Positions 15,223 through 22,009 of a stretch of 22,009 bases of DNA are shown in pieces. The notes under the pieces are model-generated. The model worked only from the letters and a program-made list of their open reading frames with translations. It ran no database searches and was not told the origin of the DNA. The stretch covers positions 1 to 22,009 of the forward strand of contig CAWUJT010000027.1 of assembly GCA_963922715.1 (NCBI GenBank), in the 5' to 3' direction. Each line of letters begins with the position of its first letter. Position 1 is the stretch's first letter. Source of the DNA: CAWUJT01 sp963922715 (GTDB lineage: Bacteria > Pseudomonadota > Alphaproteobacteria > Rhodobacterales > Rhodobacteraceae). A program made the position numbers and the translations under genes.

Positions 15223-16320
15223 ATGTGTGCAGCATCTTCTCTACCGCAACATTTGTCCGCCGGGACGCTATGTGCCATTGTGGTCACATATGATGATCGC
15301 CTTGATCAGCTCCGGCGCACGCTAGAGCAGCTTTGTTCTGTATCACACGACTATCTTACAGGTATTGTTATCGTCGATAACGCGAGCAGCGATCGGACGA
15401 AAAATTGGCTCAGAAAGCAAACGGACCTTCGAATCCACATTATAACATCGTCCTCAAACCAAGGCGGCGCTGGGGGGTTTGCGACGGGTATGGAATTTTG
15501 CCAGCAGAGATATGATCCAGACTGGATGGTCCTTATGGATGACGATGGGCGACCATTCAACGACACACTTGAAAAATTTCACCAGAGTTCACGCACGGCT
15601 GCTGAAGCCTGGGCTGCAGCCGCTTATCTTCCTAACGGTGACATCTGCGAGATAAACCGCCCCTCTTGTGATCCTTTCCGCAGCCCAAAGGTCTTTTGGC
15701 AAACGCTTGTAAAGGGTCGTAATGGGTTTCACCTTGGGCCAAGCGATTATGAAAGCAGTAAAATGCGTAAGGTTGATGGTGCGTCTTTCGTTGGGTTTTT
15801 CATATCGCGCAAAGGGATTAGACGGGCGGGCCTTCCCCAGGCAAAACTTTTTTATGGTGAAGACGTGATCTATGCGCTCACGTTACGGGCGGCGGGTGGT
15901 AAGCTGCTTTTTGATCCTCAACTGCGGTTTGAGCATGATTATCAACCGGCAAAGCCCGGGGGCTCTGAACTGGTGCCTCTTTGGAAGACATATTATAATT
16001 ATCGCAGCCTTCTTATCGCATATCGCATTTGTGCTGGCCCGTTATTTCCTTTGGTTGCCGTTGCGGCGGCCTGTAAATGGGCTTTGCGCGTGCGCCACCA
16101 TACCGGAGCGCGTAAGGTGTTTCTGCGCCTCCTGTTCAGAGCACTGCGTGACGGCATATTGCACAGGCTTGACGTTCCCCATTCTGACGTGCGCAGTTGG
16201 GCAGAAGAAGGGAACGAGGTATGTCACAGAACGTCCAAGTTTACGACACCAGAAAAGCCATGCTTGGCGAAGGCCCACTCTGGCATCCACGCCGCCAACA
16301 ACTCTTCTGGTTTGATATAG
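15223..16320 (+). CDS. Glycosyltransferase family 2, putative galactofuranosyltransferase
   Basis: This is a GT-A-fold family 2 glycosyltransferase. Visible are the nucleotide-binding start LCAIVVTYDDRLDQLRRTL (about 16-34), IVIVDNASSDRTKNWL (about 48-63), SNQGGAGGFATGM, the metal-binding triad DDD in WMVLMDDDGRP (about 106-108), VDGASFVGFFISRKGI and the acceptor-side GEDVIYALTLRAAG...FEHDY. The general pattern is like GlfT-type enzymes, and glf lies two genes away, which suggests UDP-galactofuranose as donor; this is inference. No good Shine-Dalgarno precedes the ATG at 15223. The last 33 codons (from about 333) overlap the SMP-30 gene out of frame. That tail looks non-homologous, so the original stop may have been lost. 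Confidence 0.9.
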   Translation: MCAASSLPQHLSAGTLCAIVVTYDDRLDQLRRTLEQLCSVSHDYLTGIVIVDNASSDRTKNWLRKQTDLRIHIITSSSNQGGAGGFATGMEFCQQRYDPDWMVLMDDDGRPFNDTLEKFHQSSRTAAEAWAAAAYLPNGDICEINRPSCDPFRSPKVFWQTLVKGRNGFHLGPSDYESSKMRKVDGASFVGFFISRKGIRRAGLPQAKLFYGEDVIYALTLRAAGGKLLFDPQLRFEHDYQPAKPGGSELVPLWKTYYNYRSLLIAYRICAGPLFPLVAVAAACKWALRVRHHTGARKVFLRLLFRALRDGILHRLDVPHSDVRSWAEEGNEVCHRTSKFTTPEKPCLAKAHSGIHAANNSSGLI

Positions 16321-17102
16321 AAAACCACAGTCTTTTGTCGCGCCAGGGCGATACGCCTTTGCTGTGGCGCTTTGATCGTGCCGTTAGTGCCGCAGGGTGG
16401 ATAGATGAAACCACCCTCCTTATTGCCACCGAGACGGGCCTCATCACATTCGACCTCGACAAAGGCATCGAAGCGCCGCTTTGTGACATAGAGGCAGATC
16501 GTGCCGAAACACGGTCCAACGATGGACGTGCCGATCCATGGGGGGGCTTTTGGGTTGGCACCATGAGTAAAGTCGGCGCCCCCGGCATGGGCACGCTTTA
16601 TCGATGGTATCAAGGTCACTTGGACGTGATCGCAACAGATTTGGGAACGCCCAATGCTCTGTGCTTTGATAAATTTCGCGCACGCGCCTATTTTGCGGAT
16701 ACCAAAGCGCGGGTGATCTGGTTCTTGTCGCTTAACCCAAAGACGGGTTGGCCAACCGGAGAACGCACACGTTTTCTTGACTTGAACGAAACAGACCAGA
16801 GCCCAGCATTCAAACCCGATGGCGCGGTGATTGATCAAGACGGATGCTTATGGAATGCACAATGGGGCGCGGCGCGCGTTGCGCGCTATAGCCCCGAGGG
16901 TGTCTTTCTTTCAGCCTATCACCTGCCCACGGGCCATACCTCTTGCCCCGCTTTCGGCGGACCGCATTACGACACACTGTTTGTGACAACCGCACAACAC
17001 AAACTGCCCGCCACGCCCGCCTCTTGGCACGCGGTGGCAGGGCAGGTTTTTCAACTGACCCCCGGTGTTAAGGGTGTGCCCGAACCCGCCGTGACGCTTT
17101 AA
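16221..17102 (+). CDS. SMP-30 / gluconolactonase / LRE family protein
   Basis: This is a six-bladed beta-propeller lactonase, likely hydrolysing a sugar lactone with a divalent metal. The expected ligands are present: Glu in MLGEGPLWHP, Asn in RSNDGRADPWGGFWVGTM, Asn in LGTPNALCFD and Asp in AFKPDGAVIDQDGCLWNAQWG. I chose the ATG at 16221 (MSQNVQVYDTRKAMLGEGP), which has GAACGAGG just upstream and gives 293 aa, the normal length; an earlier in-frame start at 16197 is less likely. The first 100 nt lie inside the GT2 reading frame. The stop shares TTAA with the convergent glf stop. The substrate is unknown; its position between GT2 and glf hints at a link to sugar or galactose metabolism. Confidence 0.93.
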   Translation: MSQNVQVYDTRKAMLGEGPLWHPRRQQLFWFDIENHSLLSRQGDTPLLWRFDRAVSAAGWIDETTLLIATETGLITFDLDKGIEAPLCDIEADRAETRSNDGRADPWGGFWVGTMSKVGAPGMGTLYRWYQGHLDVIATDLGTPNALCFDKFRARAYFADTKARVIWFLSLNPKTGWPTGERTRFLDLNETDQSPAFKPDGAVIDQDGCLWNAQWGAARVARYSPEGVFLSAYHLPTGHTSCPAFGGPHYDTLFVTTAQHKLPATPASWHAVAGQVFQLTPGVKGVPEPAVTL

Positions 17103-18265
17103 GCGGCATGTTGTTGCGTTTTCGCTGGCATCGGCAAAGGCGGATGCACAAAGGCTGGTGTTGCCCCCCCACGGGTCAGAAACACCTGGGCTGTGTGTAA
17201 AGCTTCACGGATGCATACGTCCATGTCCAGATAACGATATGTCCCAAGGCGTCCGATAAAGGTCACCCCGTCTTCGCCTTCTGCCAGAGCGACGTATTCC
17301 GCCAGCAAAGCTTTTTCATGGGCCAAACGAATAGGGTAGTATGGAATATCATCAGGTCCACAGGCCCGCGGGGTTTCTTGCGTTAAAAGGGAGTGCTCGT
17401 GCTGTTCCCATGGACTGAAATAGTGATGCTCGGTGATTCGTGTATAGGGGATATCGGCGTCACCATAATTCATCACCGCACAGCCCTGATAGGGATGCTC
17501 TGATCGGAAGCGCTCAAAATCAAGGGTGCGGTAGCCCAATCGACCCAGACGGTTGTTGAACCAACTGTCTAAAGAGCCGGAATAGAACACATGACCATAA
17601 CGTTTCGCATGTAAAGGCACAAAGGGGCGTTCCAGATGCACATCGATATTCGGATGATCCAGGATACGTGTGATCAGAGCGGTATAGCCCTCCTCTGGCA
17701 GAGCTTCATAGCGATGGAAAAAGTAGCTGTCGTCATAGCTAAACCGCACCGGCAACCGTTTGAATATGGACGCCGGCAGATATTTTGGCTCCATGCCCCA
17801 CTGCTTGTGCGTGTAGCCCCGAAAAAAGGCTTCATAGAGGTCAGGACCAAGAAGGTTGAGCGCTTGCTGCTCAAAGTTTTGGGGATTCGCGCAATGAAGC
17901 GACTGGGCCGAAATAAACTCTTTGGCCTCATCCGGGCCAAAGCTGCGTTTGAAGAATTGATTGATGGTATGCAGGTTGATCGGCAGGCTGAAAACCTGCC
18001 CTTGGATCGTTGTTTTGACTTGATGACGATAGGGGCGAAAGGTTGCGAAGGTTTGAACATAATCCCACACCGCTTGATCGTCGGTATGAAAAATGTGCGG
18101 ACCATAGCGATGCTCCAGCACACCTGTCTGAGGGTCGCGCAGTGTGTGGCAGTTGCCAGCCACATGATCGCGCATCTCGAAAATAGAGACTTTGTGACCA
18201 ACTTGCGCAAGTTCGCGCCCCAACACCGCGCCAGAAAACCCCGCACCAACAATAAGAACGTCCAT
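17099..18265 (-). CDS. glf: UDP-galactopyranose mutase
   Basis: Glf is a flavoenzyme interconverting UDP-galactopyranose and UDP-galactofuranose, the donor for galactofuranose in surface polysaccharides. The N-terminal Rossmann FAD motif is MDVLIVGAGFSGAVLGREL. Family-specific blocks follow: GNCHTLRDPQTGVLEHRYGPHIFHTDD, FSLPINLHTINQFF, GYTHKQWGMEPKYLPASIFKRLPVR, VFYSGSLDSWFNNRLGRLGYRTLDFE and YYPIRLAHEKALLAEYVALA. The length of 388 aa is slightly above the E. coli protein (367) because of a Pro/Ala-rich C-terminal tail. GAGGGGGC sits 4 nt before the ATG at 18263-18265. It is convergent with the SMP-30 gene and shares a TTAA at their stops. Confidence 0.97.
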   Translation of the reverse strand: MDVLIVGAGFSGAVLGRELAQVGHKVSIFEMRDHVAGNCHTLRDPQTGVLEHRYGPHIFHTDDQAVWDYVQTFATFRPYRHQVKTTIQGQVFSLPINLHTINQFFKRSFGPDEAKEFISAQSLHCANPQNFEQQALNLLGPDLYEAFFRGYTHKQWGMEPKYLPASIFKRLPVRFSYDDSYFFHRYEALPEEGYTALITRILDHPNIDVHLERPFVPLHAKRYGHVFYSGSLDSWFNNRLGRLGYRTLDFERFRSEHPYQGCAVMNYGDADIPYTRITEHHYFSPWEQHEHSLLTQETPRACGPDDIPYYPIRLAHEKALLAEYVALAEGEDGVTFIGRLGTYRYLDMDVCIREALHTAQVFLTRGGATPAFVHPPLPMPAKTQQHAA

Positions 18266-18347
18266 TTTGCCCCCTCAAACAAATGCAAGTTTGCTAAAGG
18301 TCTAACAAAATCATTGGGGTTGTCTTAACGCAGCACGTGGAAAGCGC

Positions 18348-19421
18348 TTATTCAAAAACGCTCCATCTACCAACGGCGACAATCATGATCCGCCCGACAG
18401 TCCCGCTTAGAGCACTAAACATTTTGACGGACAATGACGCCGCGTCCCCTGTTGTTTCGAGGCTGGCCCAACCGCCCGAACCAGAGACAGGCTTATAGCC
18501 GCAACTGATCTGTGGCGGGGTGATAAAAGGGATCGGATAAGACAGTGCCGCCGCCAGGCTTTCAAAAACTGCGCCCAGGGCGGTATCAGCGGTCAGATCA
18601 CCGCTTTCCAACAGGCAAATCTGTGTGCCGTCCGCCCAGCGGATATACTGCCCGTCTTCCGTTTCCCCGCTTTCAATCACACCGCCCGTTGGCACACCGA
18701 CGCTTTCGCTGACAGGCGCAATAAGGTTGCCCGGCCCATAGACATAATCGGCGCGCGCCAAACGACCCTCAGAGACATCGCTGGCACTTGTCTGCACGGC
18801 GGCCCCTGTCGCAACACCCGTCGCAGGATCAAGGCTGAAAGCCGTTGTCCAATCGGAACCATCCGCAGAGACTTTGATCGAAAAAGCATCGCTGCCCGCG
18901 CAACCCATCTCTGCCCGTCCTGACCAATTGCTCTGAAACAAAAGGCTTGCTGTCTCGGCCGTAGCGGCCTTGTTGATTTTCAATTGGTGCCCCGCCCCTT
19001 CATGGGTCAAAAGCGTCGCTGCACTGGTCACCGCAAGGCGATTGACCGTATCGGCGGTTGTATTGATGCCGAGTGTCTCAAACGTCTGTGCCACCCAGGT
19101 GCTGCCATTGAAGATCAGAAATTGGCCCTCTGTCAGGTTAAACGCATGCCACCCGGCCTGGGGCAGATAAAACTGCCAGGATGAATCGCTCCATAAAGCG
19201 ATGGCCTGATCTTGGCCACTCCAATCGCCTGTTGCCGCAGCACCCACAATATGCCGCTCCCCTTGCGCAGGATTGTCGGGAGGACTGACTTGACCCTGGG
19301 AGGTCACAGACGCCTGAACCAACACATCCAGGACTCTGATGGCTTCATTATGGGTTACATATTTCTGGGCTTGGCTTGATTGAATATAGGGCAAGCTTAG
19401 AACTGCTGAGTTCTCTGACAT
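18348..19421 (-). CDS. DUF2793 domain protein, phage/GTA fibre-like
   Basis: This is a 357-aa protein with an N-terminal DUF2793 module: LSLPYIQSSQAQKYVTHNEA (about 8-27), then PAQGERHIVGAAATGDWSGQD and LPQAGWHAFNLTEGQFLIFNGSTWV. The middle is Ala/Ser/Thr-rich. The C-terminus (IRWADGTQICLLESGDL onward, with GRIMIVAVGRW) resembles tail-fibre C-terminal domains. DUF2793 proteins occur in phage-like structures of Rhodobacterales, including, as I recall, fibre or spike proteins of gene transfer agents encoded away from the main cluster. I chose the ATG at 19419-19421, preceded by GGAGGTGTGTG; a longer in-frame start at 19448 lacks such a site. A CtrA-type site lies 45-58 bp upstream. No other phage gene is nearby. 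Confidence 0.85.
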   Translation of the reverse strand: MSENSAVLSLPYIQSSQAQKYVTHNEAIRVLDVLVQASVTSQGQVSPPDNPAQGERHIVGAAATGDWSGQDQAIALWSDSSWQFYLPQAGWHAFNLTEGQFLIFNGSTWVAQTFETLGINTTADTVNRLAVTSAATLLTHEGAGHQLKINKAATAETASLLFQSNWSGRAEMGCAGSDAFSIKVSADGSDWTTAFSLDPATGVATGAAVQTSASDVSEGRLARADYVYGPGNLIAPVSESVGVPTGGVIESGETEDGQYIRWADGTQICLLESGDLTADTALGAVFESLAAALSYPIPFITPPQISCGYKPVSGSGGWASLETTGDAASLSVKMFSALSGTVGRIMIVAVGRWSVFE

Positions 19422-19464
19422 CACACACCTCCGGGTAAAACGAGGCAAAGGTCGGCATGAGCAC

Positions 19465-19479
19465 TTAACGAAACGTTAA
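19465..19479. promoter_or_regulatory. CtrA-type binding site (TTAA-N7-TTAA)
   Basis: TTAACGAAACGTTAA matches the full alphaproteobacterial CtrA consensus TTAA-N7-TTAA exactly and is itself a dyad (TTAACG / CGTTAA around AAA). It lies 44 bp upstream of the DUF2793 start and about 98 bp upstream of tpiA. The distance suits activation of the DUF2793 gene; binding is inferred, not shown. Confidence 0.6.
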
Positions 19480-19501
19480 AGTGTCTGTGATGGCGCATTA
19501 A

Positions 19502-19519
19502 ATTTGCGCTTGCGCAAAT
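19502..19519. promoter_or_regulatory. 8-bp inverted repeat upstream of tpiA
   Basis: ATTTGCGC (19502-19509), TT, GCGCAAAT (19512-19519): a perfect dyad centred about 66 bp before the tpiA start. It could be an operator for tpiA or a compact hairpin. No T-run follows, so it is unlikely to be a terminator. Confidence 0.4.
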
Positions 19520-19530
19520 CATTCGACATT

Positions 19531-19553
19531 CTAGGAAAACGATGAAATCCTAG
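19531..19553. promoter_or_regulatory. Second inverted repeat near the tpiA translation start region
   Basis: CTAGGA (19531-19536) and TCCTAG (19548-19553) are perfect complements separated by 11 bp, ending 23 bp before the tpiA ATG. It may be a protein site or a leader hairpin; its function is unknown. Confidence 0.35.
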
Positions 19554-19576
19554 AAGAGGACATTAGAGGCCAATCT

Positions 19577-20302
19577 ATGCAACGCAGGAAAATCGCGGCA
19601 GGAAATTGGAAAATGCACGGCATCGGCAAAGATCTGGTCCATATTAAAGCAATTTCCCAGGCGGCGCGCCATCTGACGATTGAAACAATTATGTGTGTGC
19701 CGGCAACATTGCTGCATCGGGCGAAAGAGATTGGCGTGTTATTGGGCGGTCAGACCTGTCATGCTGCCCCCTATGGCGCCCACACGGGCGATATTTCTGC
19801 ACCTATGTTACGTGACGCGGGCGCTGACTATGTTATCCTTGGACATTCTGAACGCCGCACAGACCATAGTGAAAGCGATGCAAACATCGCCGCAAAAACC
19901 CAAGCTGGATGGCAGGCAGGGTTGACTGTTATCCTATGTATTGGCGAAACGGTAGCTGACCATCGGGCGGGCCGAACTCAAGGCGTGCTTAGTGGGCAGA
20001 TTGAAGGTTCACTCCCGTCAGGGGCGACCGCAGCAAACACAATCCTTGCCTATGAGCCTATCTGGGCCATCGGTACGGGGCGAACCCCATCTTTGGACGA
20101 TATCCAAACTGTGCATGCTGCGGTGCGCGCGCAGCTTCCAGACCCTATGATCCCGATAATCTACGGTGGATCGGTAACCCCATCCAATGCGCCGGATATT
20201 TTCGCACTCGAAGATGTCGATGGTGGACTTGTGGGTGGGGCGTCGCTTAGGGCCCAAGACTTCATCCCAATCCTTCAACACTTAGAGGAGACAGTGCTAT
20301 GA
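19577..20302 (+). CDS. tpiA: Triosephosphate isomerase
   Basis: TpiA interconverts dihydroxyacetone phosphate and glyceraldehyde 3-phosphate as a cytosolic dimer. Catalytic residues are in place: K12 (AAGNWKMHG), H90 (VILGHSERR) and E160 (LAYEPIWAIGTG). The phosphate loop is seen in IIYGGSVTPSN and the C-terminal VGGASL. At 241 aa it is slightly shorter than the usual 250, as in other alphaproteobacteria. GAGG lies about 7 nt before the ATG at 19577. The stop overlaps the rpe start as ATGA, so the two are coupled. It is divergent from the DUF2793 gene, with several dyads between them. Confidence 0.97.
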   Translation: MQRRKIAAGNWKMHGIGKDLVHIKAISQAARHLTIETIMCVPATLLHRAKEIGVLLGGQTCHAAPYGAHTGDISAPMLRDAGADYVILGHSERRTDHSESDANIAAKTQAGWQAGLTVILCIGETVADHRAGRTQGVLSGQIEGSLPSGATAANTILAYEPIWAIGTGRTPSLDDIQTVHAAVRAQLPDPMIPIIYGGSVTPSNAPDIFALEDVDGGLVGGASLRAQDFIPILQHLEETVL

Positions 20303-20985
20303 CCAGCACACGCCCCATCAAAATCGCCCCGTCTATCTTGTCTGCGGATTTCGCGAACTTTGGGTGCGAGATTGAAGCGATTGAGGCGCAAGGTGCCGAT
20401 TGGGTGCATATCGACGTGATGGATGGGCATTTCGTTCCGAACCTCACCTTCGGCCCCCCCGCTGTGAAGGCGTTCCGCAAGCACGTCAAAACCGTGATGG
20501 ATGTTCATCTGATGATTGCACCGGTTGACCCGTATATTGACGCTTTTGCAGCAGCGGGTGCAGATATTCTGACAGCACATGTGGAGGCCGGGCCGCATAT
20601 CCACCGCACGCTTCAAGCGATACGTGAAAAAGGTATAAAAGCTGGGGTTGCACTCAACCCAGGCACACCAGCCGAAGCCGTCAGCGATCTGCTCGACTTG
20701 GTGGATGTGATCTGTGTGATGACGGTCAACCCTGGCTTTGGCGGACAAAACTTCATTGATATGACCGCGAAGGTCCGCAAACTCCGGGCCATGATTGCAG
20801 AACGCGACATTGAAATCGAGGTTGATGGCGGCATCACACCCGCCACAGCCCCTTTGGTGGTTGAGGCCGGTGCCACCGTTTTGGTCGCGGGATCGGCTGT
20901 GTTCAAGGGTGGCTCTGTTGACGCGCCCGAGATTTATGGCCAAAACATCACTGCCATCAGGCGCGCAAGAGACCCAAAGGAGTAA
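20299..20985 (+). CDS. rpe: Ribulose-phosphate 3-epimerase
   Basis: Rpe interconverts ribulose 5-phosphate and xylulose 5-phosphate in the pentose phosphate or Calvin cycle. The TIM-barrel signatures are complete: APSILSADFANFG, HIDVMDGHFVPNLTFGP, MDVHLMI, HVEAGPH, VMTVNPGFGGQNFI, EVDGGI and VAGSAVFKG. The length of 228 aa is standard. It overlaps tpiA by 4 nt and is followed after 3 bp by a thioredoxin-like gene. No cbb genes are visible, so a role in CO2 fixation cannot be inferred. Confidence 0.97.
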   Translation: MTSTRPIKIAPSILSADFANFGCEIEAIEAQGADWVHIDVMDGHFVPNLTFGPPAVKAFRKHVKTVMDVHLMIAPVDPYIDAFAAAGADILTAHVEAGPHIHRTLQAIREKGIKAGVALNPGTPAEAVSDLLDLVDVICVMTVNPGFGGQNFIDMTAKVRKLRAMIAERDIEIEVDGGITPATAPLVVEAGATVLVAGSAVFKGGSVDAPEIYGQNITAIRRARDPKE

Positions 20986-20988
20986 CCC

Positions 20989-21543
20989 ATGGCCGCAACC
21001 CCACCCGTCTGTGACTTTGGCTGGTCCGCCCCGGATTTTGAATTGCCCGCAACCGATGGCAAAACCTATAGGCTGTCCCAAATCAAAGGCCCAAACGGCA
21101 CCTTGATTATGTTCATCTGCAACCATTGCCCCTATGTTCTGGCGGTGCTGGATCGGATCGTCAGGGACGCGCGCGATCTGCAAGCATTGGGCGTCGGTGT
21201 TGCTGCCATTTCCGCCAATGACGCCACAACATACCCACAAGACAGTTTTGAAAACATGGGGCGAATGGCACAGGACCAAGGCTTCTCATTTCCTTACCTT
21301 TATGATGAGTCGCAACAGGTGGCCCGGGCCTATTCTGCCGTCTGCACACCTGACTTCTTTGGCTTCAACGCGGATCTTAAGTTGCAATACCGCGGTCGCC
21401 TTGATGCCTCCCGCGCCCAAGCAGGCCCTGCTGATCTCAGGCGTGATCTGTTTGAAGCCATGAAGCAAGTCACAGAAATAGGCCAAGGGCCTAAAGATCA
21501 AATCGCCTCTATAGGGTGTTCGATCAAATGGAAAGTCACTTAA
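20989..21543 (+). CDS. Thioredoxin-fold peroxiredoxin-like protein (AhpC/TSA type)
   Basis: This is a cytosolic thioredoxin-fold protein. The N-terminus GWSAPDFELPATDGKTYRLSQIKG is the AhpC/TSA-like lead-in. The active-site motif CNHCPYV (Cys at about 44 and 47) is a CxxC disulfide pair, then AISANDATTYPQDSFENM and the conserved cis-Pro region VCTPDFFGFN. The length of 184 aa matches this thioredoxin family. No signal peptide is visible. Its partner is not known. AAGGAG lies about 7 nt before the ATG, and it starts 3 bp after rpe, forming a tpiA-rpe operon. Confidence 0.9.
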   Translation: MAATPPVCDFGWSAPDFELPATDGKTYRLSQIKGPNGTLIMFICNHCPYVLAVLDRIVRDARDLQALGVGVAAISANDATTYPQDSFENMGRMAQDQGFSFPYLYDESQQVARAYSAVCTPDFFGFNADLKLQYRGRLDASRAQAGPADLRRDLFEAMKQVTEIGQGPKDQIASIGCSIKWKVT

Positions 21544-21621
21544 AGGCCCTATCGCTGTTCTGAGCATCGTGGATAGCAGAGCACTTTAGGCGTGTTACTT
21601 GTTCGGAACGTGGAAAACTTG

Positions 21622-21933
21622 ATGACGAATAAACCCGAAAACGCTCAGGTCTTTCTCAAAGGTTATATTGATGTGCCTGACAACAGGCTGGCAACTGTCA
21701 GAGAGGCCTTGCCTGAGCATATCGCGCTGACCCGTGCGGAAAAGGGTTGTATCGCATTTGAAATAACAGAAGATAATTTGACCACCGGGCGCTTTAACGT
21801 ATCGGAAATCTTTGAAAACCAAGGCGCATTTGAGGTCCATCAAACCCGGACAAGACATTCTGATTGGTTCACAATAACAGCTGGGATACCCAGACAATAC
21901 TCTGTCACGATTGGGAAACGTGAAAACGATTAA
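21622..21933 (+). CDS. ABM-domain protein (putative quinol monooxygenase)
   Basis: This is a small alpha+beta dimeric protein with an antibiotic-biosynthesis-monooxygenase (ABM) domain, YgiN-like: VFLKGYIDVPDNRL, EHIALTRAEKGCIAFEITED, FNVSEIFENQGAFEVHQTRTRHSDW. Such proteins act as monooxygenases or quinol-related enzymes, often with no known substrate. I chose the ATG at 21622 (MTNKPENAQVFLKG), giving 103 aa; an in-frame GTG at 21592 would add ten residues and is less likely. It starts 78 bp after the thioredoxin-like gene, so it may be in the same transcript or have its own promoter. The remaining roughly 75 bp of the window show nothing clear. Confidence 0.85.
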   Translation: MTNKPENAQVFLKGYIDVPDNRLATVREALPEHIALTRAEKGCIAFEITEDNLTTGRFNVSEIFENQGAFEVHQTRTRHSDWFTITAGIPRQYSVTIGKREND

Positions 21934-22009
21934 GGCTTACCAGTGCTAACTTGTATTTGATATGATCGGGTTGACAGATTTGATCTATGATAATTTCCAG
22001 GACTGTCAT

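Noticed and set aside
16224..16838. 204-codon minus-strand frame opposite the SMP-30 gene
   Set aside because: It is a shadow of a well-supported lactonase-family gene, with no domain or ribosome-binding site.
17636..18328. 230-codon open frame on the plus strand opposite glf
   Set aside because: It is fully antisense to a clear UDP-galactopyranose mutase and shows no family signature.
20275..21279. 334-codon open frame on the minus strand opposite rpe and the thioredoxin-like gene
   Set aside because: The plus strand encodes two unambiguous enzymes here; the antisense frame has no recognisable domain and is an artefact of codon bias.
21546..21590. Possible terminator after the thioredoxin-like gene
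   Set aside because: The only complementarity (CTATC/GATAG) is short, has a long loop and no T-run.
21971..21991. TTGACA followed by TATGAT as a promoter at the right edge
   Set aside because: The spacing is only 9 bp, far from the 16-18 bp needed, and no downstream gene is visible.

Overview
The window looks like ordinary chromosome from a marine Rhodobacteraceae (Roseobacter-group) alphaproteobacterium. The grounds are the proteins: an Mcl1-type L-malyl-CoA/beta-methylmalyl-CoA lyase very close to the Rhodobacter enzyme, a TIGR01459-type HAD hydrolase, a PhaJ-like MaoC dehydratase next to ribF, a DUF1127 micro-protein, a DUF2793 protein and a canonical CtrA-type TTAA-N7-TTAA site. No rRNA, tRNA, CRISPR array, insertion sequence or integrase was seen. 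Coding density is very high; the longest gene-free stretch is about 310 bases (5679-5990).

Layout. Positions 1-4822 hold six minus-strand genes, transcribed from ppaC (Mn-dependent pyrophosphatase) through a HAD-IIA hydrolase, a MaoC/enoyl-CoA hydratase, ribF, a YcgN-type Cys-cluster protein and a glutathionyl-hydroquinone reductase that runs off the left edge. Positions 4823-5990 are an AT-rich island. It carries a one-TM conserved hypothetical gene, a strong bidirectional terminator, a 59-aa DUF1127 gene and several dyad-symmetric elements. Positions 5991-10481 are a plus-strand run: ruvC-ruvA-ruvB with overlapping start/stop codons, then an exported metallo-beta-lactamase-fold protein and a GlcD-like FAD oxidase. 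Positions 10512-14974 are minus strand: greA with a downstream two-TM hypothetical, mcl1, a PatB/MalY-type C-S lyase and a NYN-domain protein.

Positions 15223-18265 form a small surface-sugar cluster: a GT2 glycosyltransferase, an SMP-30/gluconolactonase-family protein and, convergent to them, UDP-galactopyranose mutase (glf). Glf makes UDP-galactofuranose, so the neighbouring GT2 is a plausible galactofuranosyltransferase. Position 18348-19421 is a DUF2793 protein resembling phage or gene-transfer-agent (GTA) fibres. Positions 19577-21543 are the tpiA-rpe-thioredoxin-like operon, followed by an ABM-domain monooxygenase.

Most of the window is housekeeping. The best candidate for something less ordinary is the DUF2793 gene: it stands alone outside any phage cluster, and a perfect CtrA-type site lies just upstream of it, as expected for a dispersed GTA component. 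Other unusual points are a 100-nt out-of-frame overlap between GT2 and the SMP-30 gene, a hairpin enclosing the start codon of the FAD oxidase, and a divergent leader region with two tandem hairpins and a well-signalled 49-codon ORF upstream of the one-TM hypothetical.
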